64,000 bases of DNA from Podospora pseudoanserina. Its lineage: Eukaryota; Ascomycota; Sordariomycetes; Sordariales; Podosporaceae. Location: assembly GCF_035222485.1 (NCBI RefSeq), contig NC_085920.1:5890001-5954000 (forward strand), in the 5' to 3' direction. Shown here one piece after another: positions 57,113-64,000 of the stretch (within the stretch, counting starts at the first letter, position 1; each line of letters opens with the position of its first letter). The notes under the pieces are model-generated. The model saw only the letters and a list, made by a program, of their open reading frames with translations, ran no database searches and was not told the origin of the DNA. A program made the translations under genes and the position numbers.

Positions 57113-58698
57113 TGTGAATAATTTGTATGGCTGACCTTTGCGCAACTGGGACAGCTAGCTGGTGACGATGTTGATGCGATCAGGTACAGAGAGACGTGTT
57201 TGGAGTAGCGTGCGCTGGAGATTGATTACGTGAACCCAGACCCCCAGCCGATCTCTCGCTGGGAGTGGCTCCACAGTTAGAGATCCAGCTGGGGCGGGCT
57301 TTGCGCTAAAAGACACCCCCACTATTCACTTGCTCCGTTGTCAACGGATATTGGAGAACTCAAGTCTTTCGGATGCGAGGGGCGAACAACCACCACCCTC
57401 ATTCCATTTCCAGGTTCCGTTACGATAATCATGGAAATGGAAATGTGACCCTTCCCCCCCCCTCCCCACGTTGACAGATGCTGTCCTCTGGCAGCGCTGC
57501 AGCTCAACGAGGAAGGTCAGACGACACCCGACTGGAACCTGGAATTTGGAAAGACTTCCCGTCAATATCAGACTGGCGGACTTCAACAACGGCGGCCAAA
57601 TCCTAAACCGGCTGCTCAATCAAGATCCCTCATATTTGTCCGAGAATTCAGCATCAGCTCCAGGCGAGACCAGGCGAACGTCCTGATTCGGCAGCACACA
57701 GGTGCCGTTTCTTATCATGACTAATATAGCAGAACGGGCGGAACGGTATCTCGCCCGCGATCTGTAGCATCGGAGAGTTGATCAGCACTTGCTTGTCTCT
57801 CACAGAAGGTTGCACAGAAATCATAAACGTGTAGGGTGTACCCCACCATGATGCATACGATATTGTTGGACATCCATGGACTCGCCTTCGCACCTAACGC
57901 ACGCAAGAGCAAACACGCCGTGGGCGAAATACGAGAGGGGTTTTTTTTTTTTTTGATAGCAGTAAACACCTCTCTGTTCGACCGATGGGGGTAAGCAGCC
58001 TCGCAGCTGCAGGCTGGCAGCTCCGTCGGGCTCCCCCGTGCAAAGTGATGGGGGTGGTGGTCATCCTCGTGCTGGAGATATGTAATTGGAGCAGCGTAAT
58101 CGTAACACAGCCGACACTGGACGGTGCCCGTGGAAGGGACCTGTGAGGACACCCTTGCAGAGGCCCCACCAACTGTCCAACTGCCCGCAACCCACAATCC
58201 GCAACCCGCAGCAGCGCTTCAGGCCAGTGAGCAGCACAGGCGCACGCCATTGCCCAGCGCTACACTACGTTAGGCCGGTCGTGCTTCCGGGACCCGACCT
58301 CCTGTCCCACGACGACGAACATGATTGCCAACCTCAGCTCACATCTTTCCTGTGCTCCTCCAACACCCACCTCTCATCTGTTCTCACTCTGCACACCTGG
58401 ACAGACAAACACGAACTTGAACTCCTCCACCACCTTTTGGCACGCGACCGGCGACAACCTTCCTCGCCTACCCAAGGGAAGTCGGCCACATCCAACCTAG
58501 TTCCAGCTTCTCCCGAAGCCGCCCGCTGCCCCATTCGTCCATCAGATCCCGGGCAGGGGCCAGGCTCCGACCGACATCCCAGCCTACCCGTCCGAGATAT
58601 CTGATCGCCGACCGACGGAGAACGTCCATCTTTGACCTCACCTTCACCCAACACCACCAACATCGAACGGACATGGCGCAAGTGCTGGTCCTCACGAG
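57113..58698. promoter_or_regulatory. Divergent intergenic region Asterix / MED12
   Basis: 1.6 kb between two start codons facing away from each other. A T-homopolymer run lies near 57941-57954, and an imperfect inverted repeat of 15-16 nt lies at 57242-57256 and 57279-57294. No convincing gene. Confidence 0.4.
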
Positions 58699-61600
58699 AT
58701 GACCTCCCGGCCCCCACTGGGCGTCCAGCAGCGACAGCCCCAGCAGCATTCGCTGGCCGGGCCAGGTTTGTCGCAACGGCCGGCAGCGCATCAGCGCGCC
58801 CTCTCACAGCAGCAGCAGTTCCTGCCACCGTCACCCATACGAAAAGAGACAGGTTCGTTCGAATTCACTCCGCCAGATTATAACGATGGCGCAAACACGA
58901 GGTATCCGGGCCAGCGCCGCGGCGGTTCGCGCCTCAAGCTCGAGCTGTCGCACGAGTCCCTCGAGTCCATTACCCATACCGGCATCATCGAGTCGCCCAA
59001 CGCCATCGACTCCTCGAAACCCTTCACTCCCTCTCGCATGATGCTCCCTACCGACTCCTCCGACCTGGGCGACATGAGCCCACACTTTTCCCATCTCCCG
59101 ACCGTCGATCTGGACGCCCCTTTGCCCATGCCCCAGCGCCGGTTACGAATCACGCTTCCCCGTCGCGACCCCCCACCGATACCTTCTACCACGACAAGAA
59201 AAGACGTGCCGCCGAAGCCATACCAAGTCGAGGTACCATCTGCTGCTCCGCGCTACTATACACATGGCAAAGTCGAAGCCCGGCCACGAAAAGGAGGCGC
59301 CGCTTCTACAGCGGGACATCTGGCTCCTCCTCCGTCGATTGGCTATGCAGACTTCTATCCCTGGATGGGAAATCATCCAGAGGATCAGTTTTCCGAAAAT
59401 GTTATTCGACAGGGCCACTTTGACAAGCCAGCGTTCAACCCCGATACGCAGTCGGGCAAGTACGCCATATTCCCGTCGATGAAAGGGGCAAACAGTTCGC
59501 TCCATACACTCTCCGCCATATTTACCGCCGCTCTGGGAGCAAGAAGAAACAACGGCCAGATCGCGTCTCATTCGACCTTTAGGTACCCGCCTCGAGTGAC
59601 GGTTACCGACACAAAGAGGGAATTATGGCTGAAGGATCTTGCCAATCCTGCTTCCTCCCTTCGAAGGCTTGCTCGAACCATCCCCCATGGCCTCCGAAAC
59701 CAGGCCTTGCTCGAACAGTGCTTGAACAAGAGGATTCCGTTTGAGCGCGCGGTGTGGTTGATACAATGTGTCGGTGCGAACGAGCTACGGACCTGCAAGC
59801 GGAAGGGCGTTAGTCTCGCCCAATCTTTCGCTGCTGAAGTCCGTTGGATTAAGGACTGGACGGTCTCCGTGCAGAAGTTCGTTGAAAATGTGCTCTTCTC
59901 CTTTGACGACAAGGACTGGAAAGCCAGGGTCCAGTACGTGGTTCTTCTGGCTACACACCTATACGAGCAATATTTGCTTGATCGGGAGACGTACATGGAG
60001 TGGCTTGTCTCCAGTTTCGAAAACAGCAATCAGAATCGGCTTCCCATGTGGATGCTCATCACCGAGATATATTGGAAAGATTTACTCAAGCTCAGGAGAT
60101 ATGGACGGAGACTGGTCACCGCTCTTATTAGTCATCATCAGCTGGTGAGTGGCTTTGGCCTGATATATTGCAAGACGCAGCCTCCTAATCGTGATATAGG
60201 TCTTCAACCATCCGGACAGAGACATATTGCAACCGCTGCTTTCAAAAACAACAACACTGCTCAATACACTGATACTAAGCAGTCCGGAAAACTTCGTATC
60301 GCCTTCTGTTTGGTCAAAATATCGAGACACGATCAAAGCATGCTTGCCAGTTGGTGATACAGAACGGCATGACGCCTTCGCAGCTATTGGGTCTCGAAAC
60401 GAGCAGCTCATGGCATCTGGAAACAGATCACAGCCGGCCGCCCGCCACATATTAGTGCAGTGGTTGGACAGGAACACTCAGGCACCCATGTCGGAAGAAG
60501 GGCCTGCGAATTCTTGGAACATTTCCAAGGACAAATCTGCGCTGGCAAGGGCCCTGCTGGAGTGGTGCACTTCGCTTTACCGCCCAGGAAAAACGAAAGT
60601 CTACATCGCCGGTCAGCTGTTGCAACACTGGAGCATGCTGGGCTTGGACGTCACCACCGAAATCTTGGATTTTTTAGATGCTGACCCTTGTGCGCAAAAG
60701 GAGCGCAAAGACCACCTCTATCATCTTGTCTGCGAGCTTGTTCGCTCCAAGGACTTCTCTGTGCCGCGTTACATCCAATGGCTCAGCGCAAGGGGAGGTA
60801 TAACTAATCCTGAGGATATTCTGCCTGATGGACCGGCATCCACGCGACTTCTTGCAGAGATTCCTCCTTTCGGCCTGTCGAGCGAGCAGAGGAATCTTAG
60901 AAGTGGAATGCTTCGACGTGCCTCGTTCAGCGTGGACGATGAAGCACGAGACGCAGAAATGGCTCTAAAGTTAGTGAGGCAGTCCCTAGGCCTCCCCCTG
61001 GATCCAGCAGACCCCATCCGGCAGCGAAAACCACGAAGTATCAATAAAATCAGCCAGCAAATACAAACCGCCAGTCGAGCGCTCAAGGCAGAAATCGGTC
61101 GCTGGCTCCGGGATAGTGTGGCTTCCACATATGGTGGAAAGGACAAGACAGGGAGCGGTGGCCCTGGAGCATCGCCGACGTTATTTGGCAGCATTCGACA
61201 AATCCTCGAAGCTGCTGAGGATTTGTCCATGCTTGCAGACGTTCTGAGATCGCTCATCTCCAACGCTTGCGTAGAGGTACTGGCCGCCATAGCGAACACG
61301 GTCAACCGACACTTCTTCATCTTCTCGGCTTTGGGTGTCTCCAAAGGACTTTTCAACGACTTGAGCAAAAAGCTCAGGGCTGTCTATCTGGAGCAGGGAC
61401 CTGGAGCCCGACCACTGTTGGTCTCACTCGTCTCCCTAGCCCCAAGAATACCTGGGATGGACGAGCTGGCCACACAACTCAGGAAAGATTTGGCACTTAG
61501 CAGTCGTCAAAATCCCGTGGACGCCTGTTCGCCTGTTTCGGACAATATGATTGCTCGGCTGCAGGATGATAGCAACGACTTGCACGAGGAGATCGAGAAG

Positions 61601-63566
61601 CTGCTGGCTGCCAGCACAAGCGTGGACAGGAAAATTATGGAGAACCTGTTCCAGACCATCATCCAGAGGCTACATCAAAGCTGGGGAGAGTCAGCCGACA
61701 AGCAACGGGTATGCAGTGTCCTCCTTGCTCGGTTGCGTGTTTTTGACATGCCGCTCTTTGATGCCCTTATGGCAAAGTGGATTGCCTACCTGCGGACTCT
61801 GACCAATCGGCCCTCTATCGATCGCATCTTTCCTCTCCTGGTCTCGAACGGATGCCTAACGATGCCGACGATACTCGCATCAACATCAGACTCGTCTACA
61901 CCGACACCAATCACACGCGTCCCAACAGGCGGAGCCAGCTGGCCCCAGATTGTCCAGATCACCTACCGAACAAGATACATGCAGGAGGCGCTCAAACTGC
62001 TGATGAACCCGCTGCGGCCTGATTATGACCTGATCACGCCCGAGGAGATCTACCGCTTCACCAACCTTCAAGAGCAGGTTCTGAGGGAGAACCCCAAAGA
62101 TATGCTTGCTCTCATTGGCTCAGCCATGGCCGAGTACTCCTTCGCGCGAGCTCAAAACGATACTCTGGGCCTTCCGCTCGATGACCCCATCATACAGGAA
62201 CGTCTCTCGACACTGATCAAGCTCTTGGTGTTGAAAGACGCTGCTGGCGTTGGTCGTGCGTTGGCCGCCTGGGCAGCCAGAAGCCCAGATGGTTATGTTG
62301 GCAGTTGGATCGACAATATGACGACTAAACTCCTCCTTCCGTCGGCTGATAGACACACCCACATCACCTTTGACCAAATCCTGGAGCTCACCAACGAGTT
62401 TACCTGGCCCTTTTGTCACCTCCAGCTCTTCCTCCAAACCTCGACGCCTCCAACTGACCAGAGCAATAACCAACAAGCACCTGCAGCCGATAGGCAGCCG
62501 TCTACACTCGACTCCTTGACCAGCGCCATGGACAGGGCAATCGACAAGAAGAATCTGACCTGGGTGGGGATTGTGCTTTCGCTAAACGTGGAAGTGGTCC
62601 AGCAGCTCAAGGGCAGAGCCCAAAGCCGCTTCCTCGGGCTGATCCCATCTCCCCGGGAACCCCTTCCGGTCAACACAGCCGGTCCCGTACCGGAACAGTC
62701 GCTCCAAATGGCCGAGAACTTGCTATCTGTCATTGAAGCCCTCATGAGGGGCAGCCCACCCGGGGCAAGACAGCCGCAGCTTCCGCCAGAGGTTGTCATC
62801 AAGCTATCTGACCTCTGGGAGCTCGTCGCCAACCCGGAGCTGGACCTCTCGGCCAAACAGCAGATCATCACGCGGTGGCTGCCGCTGCTCCTAAACTTCA
62901 TCACGTTGCACACCCAGGCTTTTGACGCGAGCAAGGCCTCTAGTGACATTCGCGCGCGACTGCTGGTTGTCTGCGCGGGTCTGATGCAGGAATTGGACGC
63001 GCTGCACGGACCGGGTGCTCATACTAGGGGGCTGGCGGCCAGGGTGTTTGACTTGGGGTGTGTGCTGAGTGATAATTTGCCCGAGGAGCAAAGGGGGCAG
63101 TGTGTGAGAGCGTTGTTCGGGACGGGGAGTGGCAATGGTGGGGGGGATGGGAGGTTGAGGTATTTGTTGAGCTGGGCGGGGAGTGGGAGCAATGGGTGTG
63201 AGGGGATTTGGGTTAGTGTTAGGAACGGGGGAGGCAGGTGGCGATGGGGGGGCAGCAGCAGGGACAGGTGATGAAGGATGGGGTTGGCTTTGCGGTTGAG
63301 AAGTTGGCAGTTCGGGGGTTATGGAGTGGGACGACGACGGCGACGCCGGGGGTGGTGGTGGGGGGGAACAATGGGGACAACAGCAGCAACAACAGCAGCA
63401 GACTGTTGCTGGTATTGGGGGAGGGGAGAGGTTGACGCCGTTTGGGATGAGGAAGTGGGATATTGTTCATGTCCCTACTGGGGCGGTGGTGGAGAATGAT
63501 ACGGGGTTGGATTTGTCGCTTTTTGAGGCGAGGGGGCAGAAGGTTTGGCCTGCTAAACAGTTGTAG
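58699..63566 (+). CDS. SRB8: Mediator kinase-module subunit MED12/SRB8; C-terminal structure uncertain
   Basis: Exon 1 58699-60144 and exon 2 from 60200, with a 55-bp intron, are in phase 0. MED12 activates CDK8-cyclin C and links the kinase module to Mediator. The N-terminus MTSRPPLGVQQRQPQQHS is disordered and Gln-rich. The MED12 domain follows from about residue 285 (FRYPPRVTVTDTKRELWLKD, LRRLARTIPHGLRNQALLEQ, IPFERAVWLIQCVGANELR), then a long helical region with YKPGK-like CTSLYRPGKTKVYIAGQLL. Exon 2's frame ends at 63271, but a different frame from about 63300 reads RLTPFGMRKWDIVHVPTGAV, ENDTGLDLSLFEARGQK, the usual SRB8 C-terminus, to TAG 63564-63566. So there is either another intron in 63200-63330 or errors in the G-runs there. 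Length about 1550-1600 residues. Confidence 0.9.
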
Positions 63567-64000
63567 TGGGGGGTTGAAAGGGAAGGATATACTATACCCA
63601 ATCGTGTTTTGCTCTTTTGTTCATGTTTGTTTAGGTAGTTGGGGGGGGGGAGAACGGGGAATGTGTTTTTGCAAAGTCCTACTTTTCCTGGCATGTTCTG
63701 CATGGTTGGGCGAGAGAGGATAGAAGATTATCTGGACGGGATGGAAGGTTGTGTTCAGGATTGTTTAAGATAGGATGATGAAGAGGGAGAGATATGATGG
63801 AAAGCACGAGATTCTTCTTCAACATAGCGCCGTGTATAGCAGCAAAACAAGAGGTTTGTTTCTAGTGTAGTGGAGTCTTTTGATTTGGCGGGGTTTTTTT
63901 CTTGTTCTTTTTTGACATAATATGGGCGGTTTATAGATATTCTTGGCGGAAAGGATTGGTTTGCCATTGCTTGTTTGGTTGTGTAAAGGATTATGGAATG
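63567..64000. other. 3' region of SRB8, no further gene seen
   Basis: T/G-rich 3' untranslated sequence up to the window end, with a G-run near 63641-63649. Nothing else recognised. Confidence 0.4.

Noticed and set aside
57721-58197. 158-codon minus-strand open frame upstream of MED12
   Set aside because: No recognisable features, crosses a T-run that codes poly-Lys, and lies in a divergent promoter region.

Overview
The window looks like genomic DNA from a filamentous ascomycete, most likely a Sordariomycete of the Sordariales type. The reasons are: intron-rich protein genes (about 33 introns I could place, almost all 49-93 bp, with GTRNGT-like donors and many CTAAC-type branch points), single genes with their own promoters rather than operons, a tRNA-Pro(AGG) with an intron after position 37, and many proteins whose closest recognisable relatives are fungal. 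The assignment rests on gene structure and remembered family features; no search was run.

Left part (1-21.5 kb): the tail of an unknown gene, a 980-residue Ser-rich coiled-coil protein, MTD1 (cytosolic NAD-dependent methylene-THF dehydrogenase) divergent from an acetate/ammonium transporter of the GPR1/FUN34/YaaH family, then a compact housekeeping block: MMS19 (cytosolic Fe-S targeting and DNA repair), SPC2 (signal peptidase), EMC3 (ER membrane insertase), RPC25 (RNA polymerase III) and a NUFIP1-type snoRNP assembly factor. SPC2/EMC3 and RPC25/NUFIP1 are divergent pairs with shared promoters. EMC3 and RPC25 converge with only 101 bp between stop codons.

Middle part (21.5-45.6 kb): VPS10 (vacuolar sorting receptor), a SUN-family cell wall glucosidase, a 5-kb region without a recognisable gene that carries a 120-nt hairpin, a three-finger C2H2 transcription factor, a DGAT2-type diacylglycerol acyltransferase, a small membrane protein, a secreted type-B carboxylesterase, a PQ-loop vacuolar amino acid transporter and a secreted S1/P1 nuclease.

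Right part (45.6-64 kb): mostly small or fast-evolving genes: a 74-residue membrane protein candidate, an Asn-rich secreted protein with a one-base frame break, a decayed aspartic protease, tRNA-Pro, a 53-residue secreted peptide, a four-exon Asterix/PAT-complex homologue, and MED12/SRB8 of the Mediator kinase module. Several of these short, many-exon genes do not appear as long open frames and were found by reading splice signals.

The most unusual signals are (i) a UAG that ends the NUFIP1-like frame but is followed by 54 more in-frame, coding-like codons, (ii) a decayed aspartic protease whose first stop is a UAG at a conserved Trp position, (iii) an intron in the Asn-rich gene that carries a degenerate copy of the next exon, (iv) the 120-nt hairpin, and (v) 266 stop-free codons in frame upstream of the SUN start. 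Points (i) and (ii) are the type of site at which sexual-stage A-to-I mRNA editing is known to act in Sordariomycetes, but that is a hypothesis here.
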